Positions 32,918-40,167 of a stretch of DNA of 64,000 nt are shown piece by piece (the first letter of the stretch is position 1; every line of letters starts with the position of its first letter). Origin of the DNA: Nesterenkonia halotolerans (lineage in GTDB: Bacteria; Actinomycetota; Actinomycetes; Actinomycetales; Micrococcaceae); the NCBI RefSeq assembly GCF_014874065.1, contig NZ_JADBEE010000002.1, positions 558,001 to 622,000 of the forward strand, read 5' to 3'. The position numbers and the translations under genes are program-made. The notes beneath the pieces were generated by a model that had not been told where the DNA came from, did no database searches, and saw only the letters and a list, made by a program, of their open reading frames with translations.

Positions 32918-34188
32918 AGGCCGAGCACCTCCGGGAAGAACATCAGCGCGTTGGGGAAGAAGATGACCAGCAGCAGCACGATCACCGCGGGCATCGCGAA
33001 GGGCAGGGCGCCCTTGAAGACCTCACCCACGCGGGTGTCCGAGACCGAGGCGGTCACGAACAGCGCCGTGCCCACCGGGGGAGTCAGCAGCCCGATCATC
33101 AGCGAGATGATCAGCACCACGCCGAGCACGATCGGGTCGATCTGGTACTGCGCGGAGATCGGCAGCAGGATCGGCACGACGAGCACCAGGATCGCGGTGG
33201 CATCGATGACGGTGCCCAGGATGAGCATCAGCAGCGCGACCAGCAGCAGGAACACCAGCGGGCTCTCGGTGATGCCGAGCAGCGTCTCGGTGAGCAGCTG
33301 CGGCAGACGCTCCAGCGCCATGATGTGACCGAGCAGCGCGGCCGAGGCGACGATCAGCATGATCGCACCCGTGGTCAGCGCGGTCTCGCGGATGGCGGCG
33401 ATGAACCCCTTGAAGGAGAGCGAGCGCTGGATCAGCGAGATCAGCAGGACCCAGAAGACGGCGACGGCGGCCGCTTCGGTCGGCGTGAAGAGCCCGCCGA
33501 GGATGCCGCCCAGGATGATCACGGGTGTCACTGCGGGCAGCAGCACGCCCTTGGTGGAGCTGATCAGCTCCTGGCGGTCAAAACGACCGGCCGTGAGGTT
33601 CGGGTTGCGCCGGACCAGGATCCAGACCACCACGCAGAGTCCGACCGCCATGAGCAGTGCGGGGACCACGGAGGCGGCGAAGAGTGCACCGGTGGAGGCG
33701 GCTGCGAGGCCAGCGTAGATGACCGCGGGGATGCTCGGTGGCATGACCGGGGCGATCAGCGAGGAGGCGGCAGAGAGGCCCGTGGCGAAGCGGCGGGTGT
33801 AGCCGTTGCGCAGCATGGCCGGGATCTGCACCTTGCCCAGTGCGGCGGCATCGGCGACGGCCGAGCCGCTCATCCAGGAGAAGCCCACGCTGGCGCCCAC
33901 GGTGACGTAGCCGAGGTTGCCGCGGATCCGGGCAAGCGCGGCCATCGCGAAGCGGAAGAGCCGATCGGCGAGGCCAGCGTGGTTCGCGAGGGTTCCGAGG
34001 AACACGAACAGCGGCACCGCCAGCAGCGGGAAGCTCTGCACGGCGTTGGTCACCTGGCGCAGGCTGGTGCCGGAGGACTGTCCGTCCAGGAGCATGTAGA
34101 CCAGCGAGGGGCCGAGGAACGCGAAGGCGACCGGCACGCGCAGGATGAGCAGAAGGGCGATGGCAACGCCCAGAAGAATGAGTGTCAC
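32914..34188 (-). CDS. dctM: TRAP transporter large permease (DctM family)
   Basis: A 424-residue membrane protein with about twelve helices, the ion-coupled translocation subunit of a TRAP uptake system. Family sequences are plain: GVAIALLLILRVPVAFAFLGPSLVYML, VPLFVFLGTLANHAGLADRLF, GASVGFSWMSGSAVADAAALGKVQIPAM, APVMPPSIPAVIYAGLA, GGLFTPTEAAAVAVFW, and GLLTPPVGTALFVTASVSDTRVGEV near the end. It overlaps dctQ by four bases upstream and the dehydrogenase by four bases downstream, so the operon is tightly coupled. Confidence 0.95.
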   Translation of the reverse strand: MTLILLGVAIALLLILRVPVAFAFLGPSLVYMLLDGQSSGTSLRQVTNAVQSFPLLAVPLFVFLGTLANHAGLADRLFRFAMAALARIRGNLGYVTVGASVGFSWMSGSAVADAAALGKVQIPAMLRNGYTRRFATGLSAASSLIAPVMPPSIPAVIYAGLAAASTGALFAASVVPALLMAVGLCVVVWILVRRNPNLTAGRFDRQELISSTKGVLLPAVTPVIILGGILGGLFTPTEAAAVAVFWVLLISLIQRSLSFKGFIAAIRETALTTGAIMLIVASAALLGHIMALERLPQLLTETLLGITESPLVFLLLVALLMLILGTVIDATAILVLVVPILLPISAQYQIDPIVLGVVLIISLMIGLLTPPVGTALFVTASVSDTRVGEVFKGALPFAMPAVIVLLLVIFFPNALMFFPEVLGL

Positions 34189-34724
34189 GAGTGGTCCTCC
34201 ACGGTTTCGGGCGTCAGATCAGCGGCCGGCAGGATCGGGCCGTGTTTGGCGATCATCCACGCGGCGACCAGCGAACGGATGATGGTGCTGATCATCCCGG
34301 TGAGCACCGGGATATAGACCACGGACATGGGCATGCGCAGCACGGGGGAGCTCAACGCTCCCTGGGTCTGGATCAGACCCCAGGCCTCGTTGCTCAGACC
34401 CAGAGCGATCAGAGCGACCATGAGCAGCGAGCCGACCTGCACCACGCGGATGAGCCGCGGGGCGGGAAGCGTGTCGACCACTTCCAGCGCGATGTGTCCG
34501 CGCAGGGTGATCAGCACGCCGGCCACGGAGAAGGTCATCCAGGCCAGGCCGAAGCGAGAGATCTCGCCGGTCCAGGCCAGGCCCTCGAAGGGGGTGTAGC
34601 GCTGAGCGGCCTGGGTGAAGACGAGGACGAGGATCACAAGAAGCATGACCCCGGCGAAGCCGAGCTCGATGCGCGTGAGCACGTCCACCACTCGGCGGCT
34701 CAGGGGTTTCCTGGTGTCGGTCAC
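34185..34724 (-). CDS. dctQ: TRAP transporter small permease (DctQ family)
   Basis: A 179-residue membrane protein with four helices (about residues 17-37, 52-72, 92-112, 133-153). It is the small subunit that joins DctM. The family motif is LAWTGEISRFGLAWMTFSVAGVLITLRGHIALEV. GTG 34724 has AAAGGAA before it and is the first gene of the operon reading toward 29259. The 206-base divergent region to the flavoprotein gene holds two palindromes (34749-34762, 34777-34790) that may control both directions. Confidence 0.92.
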   Translation of the reverse strand: MTDTRKPLSRRVVDVLTRIELGFAGVMLLVILVLVFTQAAQRYTPFEGLAWTGEISRFGLAWMTFSVAGVLITLRGHIALEVVDTLPAPRLIRVVQVGSLLMVALIALGLSNEAWGLIQTQGALSSPVLRMPMSVVYIPVLTGMISTIIRSLVAAWMIAKHGPILPAADLTPETVEDHS

Positions 34725-34748
34725 GGGGTTCCTTTGATCACGATAAAA

Positions 34749-34762
34749 GTGGCGTGCGCCAC
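34749..34762. promoter_or_regulatory. Palindrome GTGGCG-TG-CGCCAC upstream of dctQ
   Basis: A perfect 6-bp inverted repeat with 2-bp spacer, 25 bases before the dctQ start. In RNA it would be too tight for a hairpin; as DNA it could be a repressor site. Confidence 0.4.
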
Positions 34763-34776
34763 AACGACTGGAACAA

Positions 34777-34790
34777 ACGTACCGGTTCGT
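34777..34790. promoter_or_regulatory. TetR-type operator candidate, ACGnACCGGTnCGT
   Basis: ACGTACCGGTTCGT is symmetric at every position except the matched fourth and eleventh. It has the form of many TetR-family operators. It lies 53 bases before dctQ and 141 before the divergent flavoprotein gene. The TetR gene at 29259-29909 is the natural candidate to bind it. Confidence 0.5.
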
Positions 34791-34930
34791 ACATTAGGTG
34801 TCAAAGATCACCCTCAGCGGTCCTGCGGCGCTTCGTGATCGCTCTGCCTGGCGGCCCGGGAAGCAATTGCGTGGTGGCTCATGTTGTACGAATCAGGTCC
34901 ACGTCTCTCACCTATTCATCAGGAGCAGCA

Positions 34931-36376
34931 ATGGAATCTCAGACACAAGCACCAGCGCAGAGCGCCGAGTTCGATGTCATCGTGATCGGCGGTGGAGCCG
35001 TGGGGGAGAACGCGGCCGACCGCGCGGTCCAGGGCGGGCTCAGCGTCGTCGTCGTCGAGGCCGAACTGGTGGGCGGTGAATGTTCCTACTGGGCCTGCAT
35101 CCCCTCGAAGGTGCTGCTGCGTTCCCCGCAGGCGCTGCGCTCCGCCCAGGCGGTGCCCGGCGCGGCCGAGGCGGTGACCGGGACCCTCGACGTCGAGGCC
35201 ATCCTCGATCGCCGCGACTCCTTCACCAGCGGATGGAAGGACGACGGTCAGGCGAAGTGGCTCGACGGCGCCGGGATCAGCCTGATCCGCGGGCAGGGGC
35301 GGCTCACCGGGCCCAAGCAGGTCACCGTCACGGCCGAGGATGGTTCGCAGACCCAGCTCACGGCGCGTCACGCGGTCACTCTCGCGACCGGGTCCGCCGC
35401 GGCCATCGCTCCCATCGAAGGCTTGGCGGAGGCCCGCCCCTGGACCAGCCGCGAGGCCACCAGCGCGCATGCCATCCCGAAGAGCCTCGCCATCATCGGC
35501 GGCGGGGTGGTCGCGGCCGAGATGGCCAGCGCCTATGCCTCCCTCGGAGCCGAGGTCACGGTGCTCGCACGCAGCGGGCTGCTCGGCGGAATGGAGCCCT
35601 TCGCCGGCGAGCTCGTCGGCAAGGCCCTGGAGGAACAGGGCGTCACCCTGCGGCTGAACACCACCCCCGAGCGGGTTTCCCGCTCGGACGAAGGGGTGCG
35701 GATCGAAGTCTCAGAGGGAGAAGATGTCCTGGCCCAGGAGGTGCTCGCCGCGACCGGACGCTCCCCGCGCACCGGGGATCTGGGCCTGGAGAGCGTCGGG
35801 CTGGAGCCGGGAACCTGGATCGAGACCGATGACACCATGCAGGTGCCCGGCTTCGACTGGCTCTATGCGGTGGGAGATGTGACCCATCGCGCGCTGCTGA
35901 CCCACCAGGGCAAGTACCAGGCTCGTGCGGCGGGAGACGTGATCGTGGCGCGCGCGAAGGGCGCTGCGGTGCAGGATCAGCCCTGGGGAGCCCACGTCGC
36001 CACCGCCGATCATGCGGCCGTCCCGCAGGTCACCTTCACCGAGCCCGAGGTCGCCTCGGTCGGACTCACCGCCGCGGCGGCCCGCGAGGCCGGCTACACC
36101 ATCCGCGTGGTGGACTATGAGCTGGGCGATGTCGCCGGAACGGCGCTGAAGTCCCAGCCCCACCCGGGGACCGCCCGCATGGTAGTCGACGAGGACCGGA
36201 AGGTCATCCTCGGCATGACCTTCGTGGGATCCGAGGTCAGCGAGCTGCTGCAGGCCGCCACGATCGCGGTCACGGCCGAGGTTCCGCTGGACCGGCTCTG
36301 GCACGCGGTCCCGGCGTTCCCCACGGTCAACGAGGTCTGGCTGCGCCTGCTCGAGACCTACGGCCGCCCGGTGTAG
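34931..36376 (+). CDS. FAD-dependent pyridine nucleotide-disulfide oxidoreductase (class I)
   Basis: A 481-residue flavoenzyme of the dihydrolipoamide dehydrogenase/mercuric reductase family. The FAD site is VIVIGGGAVGENAADRA. The redox pair lies in GGECSYWACIPSK (Cys-x4-Cys, with Tyr-Trp where Leu-Asn is usual). The NAD(P) site is LAIIGGGVVAAEMASAYASLGAEVTV, the second FAD site is DWLYAVGDVTHRALLTHQGKYQ, and the C-terminal interface is LWHAVPAFPTVNEVWLRLLE. That interface has His-Ala-Val-Pro-Ala-Phe-Pro in place of the HAHPT of lipoamide dehydrogenases, so lipoamide is probably not the substrate. ATG 34931 is chosen for AGGAG directly upstream; a longer in-frame start at 34754 is rejected. 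It is divergent from the TRAP operon and may share its regulation. Confidence 0.88.
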   Translation: MESQTQAPAQSAEFDVIVIGGGAVGENAADRAVQGGLSVVVVEAELVGGECSYWACIPSKVLLRSPQALRSAQAVPGAAEAVTGTLDVEAILDRRDSFTSGWKDDGQAKWLDGAGISLIRGQGRLTGPKQVTVTAEDGSQTQLTARHAVTLATGSAAAIAPIEGLAEARPWTSREATSAHAIPKSLAIIGGGVVAAEMASAYASLGAEVTVLARSGLLGGMEPFAGELVGKALEEQGVTLRLNTTPERVSRSDEGVRIEVSEGEDVLAQEVLAATGRSPRTGDLGLESVGLEPGTWIETDDTMQVPGFDWLYAVGDVTHRALLTHQGKYQARAAGDVIVARAKGAAVQDQPWGAHVATADHAAVPQVTFTEPEVASVGLTAAAAREAGYTIRVVDYELGDVAGTALKSQPHPGTARMVVDEDRKVILGMTFVGSEVSELLQAATIAVTAEVPLDRLWHAVPAFPTVNEVWLRLLETYGRPV

Positions 36377-36390
36377 GCCGCCCCACCCCG

Positions 36391-36510
36391 CGCTGAGGGG
36401 CTCAGACCCCCCGCTGAGGGGCTCAGACCCCCCCCCGCTGAGGGGCGGAAATTCCGAGCACTTTGGGCCCAGAAGCGCATGAAGTAGTCGGAGAATCCGC
36501 CCCTCAACGC
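36391..36510. repeat. Intergenic palindrome family B, copy 2, preceded by two 21-bp tandem units
   Basis: The palindrome proper is 36436-36510: CGCTGAGGGGCGGAAATTCC at the left and TCGGAGAATCCGCCCCTCAA at the right. The right arm matches copy 1 over GGAGAATCCGCCCCTCAACG. Before it, two identical 21-bp units (36391-36411 and 36412-36432) begin with the same CGCTGAGGGG. It lies between the convergent flavoprotein and GltS-family genes. Confidence 0.85.
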
Positions 36511-36544
36511 GGGGGCTCAACGTGAGGGTGGCGGCGCCCTGCCG

Positions 36545-38020
36545 CTAGGTGACCTCGTCGACCTTCGCGGGAGGGCCGGACCAGCGTCCTGAGCGGACGC
36601 CCTTGTAGTAGATCCTGCCGGCCACCAGCGAGGCGATGAACAGCACCGCCATGGGTATCAGCACGATGTACACGCTGCCGGTGGCGACCATCAGCGGGAT
36701 CGACAGCGCGGTGATCAGTCCGCCGCCGAAGAACGGCTCGAAGAACAGCTGCTTATAGCCGAAGGCCTCCAGGGCCGGGGACTCATCGTCGGGGTCGGCG
36801 ACTCGGAGCAGGGCCAGACCGGTCGCCGTGACCCCCATCGACTGGCCGAAGTCGGCGATGCCGCGCTCGAGCCAGAACTCCGGGATGATCCGCGGGGTGA
36901 AGTACACCAGGATCGTCGCGCAGAAGAGGATCCCGGCGATCGAGAGGATCAGGAAGGTCTCCCAGTAGCTGGCGATGACATCCAGCGAGATCGTCGCCAG
37001 CGCGGCCACGATCAGGATGTCCAGCGAGAGCCCCTGGATCCGCTTCATGGTCTCGTGGTCCAGCAGGCTGGTGTTGCCGGTGCGATCCAGGATCACCTGG
37101 ATGATCACCCCACCGATCATCGCCAGCGGGAAGAGCGGCACGTAGCCCAGCAGCGTCAGGCCCTCCTCGGACCAGACCGACCCGGGCAGGCCCCAGAGCT
37201 GATTCTCGATCCAGATGAGCCCCTCGAGGATGAGCCAGCCGATGATGATCGCGAGACCGACGACGGCGACGTGCAGCGTCAACGGCTCGATCGACCCTGG
37301 GCGTGAGGTCATCCGCCCGGTGGAGACGCGCTCGTCGTCGCTGTAGAGGCCGCGCAGCTCCGACTTCGACTGCTCGGAGACGTTCTTGATGACGCGGGTG
37401 CGCCCGGTGCGCACGCCCCAGTTGATGACCGCGATGCCGATGACGATCCCGGAGACCAGCCCCACAGTGGCGATGGCCAGGGCGAGGTCGGTGGCCTCGG
37501 GGATGCCCATGTCCTCGAAGGCTGGCTGCATGCCGGCTGCCGTGCCGTGTCCGCCCTCGAAGGCGATCTCGATCAGCGCGCCGAAGACGGGATCCACCCC
37601 GAGCAGCGGGGAGAGGACCAGCAGGCCCAGCAGGATGCCCACCACGTACTGGCCCGAGCCGTAGGCCACACCGATCGAGAGCTGCGGGCCGACCAGCTTG
37701 GCGACCCGGACGGGGGAGGGGATCCGCGATCCCAGGAACAGCGTGGCGAAGACGACCGAGATCAGCAGTCCGGGCAGCTCCGCCCAGATGTCTACGATCC
37801 CACTGGTGAGCAGCCCGCCATCTTCCAACCAGGCCCAACCAAGCGGTTCGCCGAGCCGGCCGATCACCTGTGGACCGACGATGAGGCCGATGAACCCGGC
37901 GATGATGGCGCTGGGCAGGAGCAGCTTCTGGACGAACGGCACTTTGACGCGGACGTATTTGCCGAGCAGCATCACCGATGCCAGCAGCACGATCGCGAAC
38001 CCGACTACCTCTGGACTCAT
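36545..38020 (-). CDS. Sodium:glutamate symporter (GltS)-family carrier
   Basis: A 491-residue membrane protein with about eleven helices in two inverted halves. It resembles GltS-type Na+-coupled carriers: VKVPFVQKLLLPSAIIAGFIGLIVG, a Gly-rich first half with YGSGQYVVGILLG and EGGHGTAAGMQPAFEDMG, and a second half with FGQSMGVTATGLALLRVADP and FFGGGLITALSIPLMV. The paired Gly-rich re-entrant loops are the family mark. Substrate is unknown; glutamate is the classic one, but its place in a hydroaromatic/aromatic-acid island leaves other carboxylates possible. ATG 38020 has GGAGGGGGC before it; an in-frame start at 38083 is rejected. Confidence 0.85.
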   Translation of the reverse strand: MSPEVVGFAIVLLASVMLLGKYVRVKVPFVQKLLLPSAIIAGFIGLIVGPQVIGRLGEPLGWAWLEDGGLLTSGIVDIWAELPGLLISVVFATLFLGSRIPSPVRVAKLVGPQLSIGVAYGSGQYVVGILLGLLVLSPLLGVDPVFGALIEIAFEGGHGTAAGMQPAFEDMGIPEATDLALAIATVGLVSGIVIGIAVINWGVRTGRTRVIKNVSEQSKSELRGLYSDDERVSTGRMTSRPGSIEPLTLHVAVVGLAIIIGWLILEGLIWIENQLWGLPGSVWSEEGLTLLGYVPLFPLAMIGGVIIQVILDRTGNTSLLDHETMKRIQGLSLDILIVAALATISLDVIASYWETFLILSIAGILFCATILVYFTPRIIPEFWLERGIADFGQSMGVTATGLALLRVADPDDESPALEAFGYKQLFFEPFFGGGLITALSIPLMVATGSVYIVLIPMAVLFIASLVAGRIYYKGVRSGRWSGPPAKVDEVT

Positions 38021-38105
38021 CGGATGCCCCCTCCGGAGTGGACCGCCCCCCGGCGGCCATTCGTTTGGGGAGAATGAAACCACACTTCAGGCACGGGTCG
38101 CCAGG

Positions 38106-38177
38106 GTTGAGCGGCGGAATCTACGAGTACCTTGAGCCGAAAACCGACTCAACTGGTCGGAGAATCCGCCGCTCAAC
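38106..38177. repeat. Intergenic palindrome family B, copy 3
   Basis: 72 bases. The left arm is GTTGAGCGGCGGAATCTACG and the right arm is CGGAGAATCCGCCGCTCAAC. The fourth stem base pair has changed from G-C to C-G on both arms, a compensated change relative to copies 1 and 2. It lies between the dehydratase stop and the GltS-family start, both on the minus strand. Confidence 0.85.
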
Positions 38178-38191
38178 GCCTGAGGGTCTGC

Positions 38192-39979
38192 TCAGCGCAG
38201 TAGCTGGGGCTGGCGGCGCTGAGCGGCGAGGCGGACCGGTGCGTTGGCCGCCCCGTAGCCGTCGTAGGTTCCCACGCGCTGGACCATCTCCAGGAACAGG
38301 CCGCCGATGCTGGGCGTGTAGAAGTGGATGAACTCGCCCTGCTCGTCCCGGTCGTAGAGCAGGTTCAGCTCCTTGAGCCGGGCAAGGTACTCGGCGTCCA
38401 GCCCGAAGCGTGCCTCGAGGTCGGCGTAGTAGTTGTTCGGGATCTTGAGGAAATGCAGCCCTCGGTCATGCGCGTCCTGAGCCAGTCCGATGATGTCGGT
38501 GCAGGTCACGGCGATATGCCGGGGCGGCAGCGGAGCGGTGGGGGGTGCAAGGTTCAGCGGCAGGCGCACGGTGCCGTCCGCGGTGCGCATGACCTGGCTG
38601 CGCATCAGCCCCTGCGGGCTGGGCACGTTCTCCGGGGCCTGCGCCTCGAGCCCGAGCACGCTGTGGAAGAAGAGCACCGTCTCCTCGAACTCGTGCCAGC
38701 GGTAGGAGAGGTTGATGTGGTCCACGGCGTGCGCGGAGTCCAGCGCTGGCTGTCCGCCGTGGAATTCGCTGACCCAGGTGTCCTCTGCCGGTGCGTCATT
38801 CCAATAGATCACCGTGCCATCCGGGGCTCCCAGTGCCTTGAGTTCGTGGTCCCCGGCGTAGGTGCGTCGGAACACGATCGGCGCGCCCAGGGCGGCCCCG
38901 CGAGCAAGGGCCTGGCCGGCGTCGTCGACCAGCAGTCCGATCGCGGAGAGGTGAGGCTCGGGCTGCTGGCTCTGCTCGTTGAGGATGACCCGGGTGGAGC
39001 CCATGGTCCAGAGTCGGACCTGCTTGGTGCGGTGCTTGCCGCGGAAGGTGAAGCCCAGCTGGTTCAGGGTCTCGTCGGCCTGGCCGAGGTCGCTGCCGGT
39101 GATCTCCACAAAGTCGACGCTGCGCGGGGCCTGAGCGGCGGGGAGGCGATCGGTGCTCCAGCCGTTGGCCTCCGAGGTGCGGTCGGCCAGCCAGGTCAGG
39201 GACCGTCGAGCATGCGCGGCCGTACCGGTGACATCGGTCTGCCGGAAGGTGTCGTTGAAGACCTCCAGTGAAAGCGGTCCGGCGTAGCCGGCCTTGAGCA
39301 CATGGGTCAGAAAGCTGCTCAGGTCGAAGGAGCCTTCGCCGGGGAACAGGCGATGGTGCCGGCTCCAGGAGAGGACGTCCATGTCGAGCTGGGGCGCATC
39401 GGCGAGCTGCAGGAAGAAGATCTTCTCGCCGTCGATGTCCTCGATCGCGGCGGGATCGTGACCGCGCGCCAGGATGTGGAAGCTGTCCAGGCAGGTGCCG
39501 AGGTTCGCGCGGTCGGCCAGCTCGACGAGTCTCCACGCGTGCCGGTAGTCGTTGACATAGCGGCCCCAGGCCAGCGCCTCATAGGCGATGCGGATGCCAT
39601 ATCCGGCGGCGAGGTCCGCGAGGGCGCCGAGCTGGGCGGCGGCCACGTCGTCGTCGTCGATGGTTGCGGTCCCGGCGTTGCTGCAGACCAGGATGGTGTC
39701 GGCACCCAGCCGGTTCATCAGCTGGAACTTGGCCTCGGCGCGACGCAGGTTCTCCGCGAGCAGCTCCTCGGACACTCCTTCGAAGTCTCGGAAGGGCTGG
39801 AAGAGGTCGATGGTCAGCCCCAGGCGCTGGCACAGGGCTCGGATCTCCTCGGGGGATTCATAGGAGACGGTGAGATCCGCGTCCATGATCTCGACTCCGT
39901 CGAAGCCAGCATCGGCGCAGGCGTGGAGTTTGTCGGTGAGACTTCCGGAGAGGCAGACAGTCGCGATAGAGGTGCGCAT
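38192..39979 (-). CDS. qsuB: 3-dehydroshikimate dehydratase fused to an HPPD-like dioxygenase domain (QsuB/QuiC type)
   Basis: A 595-residue two-domain enzyme. Residues ~1-270 are a sugar-phosphate-isomerase-like TIM barrel that dehydrates 3-dehydroshikimate to protocatechuate. Its metal ligands fit Glu in YEALAWGRYVNDY, Asp in GTCLDSFHILARG, Gln in FFLQLADAP and Glu in LSLEVFNDTFR. Residues ~280-595 are a VOC/4-hydroxyphenylpyruvate-dioxygenase-like domain with an intact His-His-Glu iron set (VDHINLSYRW, HIAVTCTDI, GLFLEMVQRVG). ATG 39979 is chosen because TACATT lies six bases upstream; the longer frame from 40135 runs through a repeat. The enzyme joins the dehydrogenase at 32000 to the pcaFIJ genes. 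Confidence 0.92.
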   Translation of the reverse strand: MRTSIATVCLSGSLTDKLHACADAGFDGVEIMDADLTVSYESPEEIRALCQRLGLTIDLFQPFRDFEGVSEELLAENLRRAEAKFQLMNRLGADTILVCSNAGTATIDDDDVAAAQLGALADLAAGYGIRIAYEALAWGRYVNDYRHAWRLVELADRANLGTCLDSFHILARGHDPAAIEDIDGEKIFFLQLADAPQLDMDVLSWSRHHRLFPGEGSFDLSSFLTHVLKAGYAGPLSLEVFNDTFRQTDVTGTAAHARRSLTWLADRTSEANGWSTDRLPAAQAPRSVDFVEITGSDLGQADETLNQLGFTFRGKHRTKQVRLWTMGSTRVILNEQSQQPEPHLSAIGLLVDDAGQALARGAALGAPIVFRRTYAGDHELKALGAPDGTVIYWNDAPAEDTWVSEFHGGQPALDSAHAVDHINLSYRWHEFEETVLFFHSVLGLEAQAPENVPSPQGLMRSQVMRTADGTVRLPLNLAPPTAPLPPRHIAVTCTDIIGLAQDAHDRGLHFLKIPNNYYADLEARFGLDAEYLARLKELNLLYDRDEQGEFIHFYTPSIGGLFLEMVQRVGTYDGYGAANAPVRLAAQRRQPQLLR

Positions 39980-39985
39980 GCTCGC

Positions 39986-40005
39986 AATGTACCAAACATT
40001 ACATT
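39986..40005. promoter_or_regulatory. Palindromic operator AATGTA-N8-TACATT over the qsuB -10 box
   Basis: Perfect 6-bp arms with 8-bp spacer. The left arm, read on the minus strand, is TACATT, the -10 box of a leaderless qsuB mRNA (six bases before ATG 39979). A repressor bound here would block RNA polymerase. The divergent IclR-family protein is the nearest candidate. Confidence 0.5.
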
Positions 40006-40062
40006 CGCGGCCCATGGCTGGTGCGCCCAGACGCGCTTCCGCACCCTCCCAGTCCCAACCCA

Positions 40063-40138
40063 GCGTTGAGCGGCGGAATTTCCGAGCACTTGGCCCCGAA
40101 AACCGCGAGAAATGGTCGGAGAATCCGCCACTCAACGC
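40063..40138. repeat. Intergenic palindrome family B, copy 4
   Basis: 76 bases, with left arm GCGTTGAGCGGCGGAATTTC and right arm GGAGAATCCGCCACTCAACG. The same inner element CCCCGAAAACC as copy 3 is recognisable. It lies in the divergent gap between qsuB and the IclR gene, so it cannot simply be a terminator. Confidence 0.85.
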
Positions 40139-40155
40139 AGGAAGGGGCCACTCGG

Positions 40156-40161
40156 TAGGAT
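40156..40161 (+). promoter_or_regulatory. Leaderless -10 box (TAGGAT) of the IclR gene
   Basis: TAGGAT ends six bases before ATG 40168. Confidence 0.5.
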
Positions 40162-40167
40162 CGGGCC

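Noticed and set aside
39980..40135. 52-codon N-terminal extension of the QsuB-type protein
   Set aside because: It would translate through palindrome family B copy 4 and the operator. The conserved TIM barrel begins at MRTSIATV, with TACATT six bases before ATG 39979.
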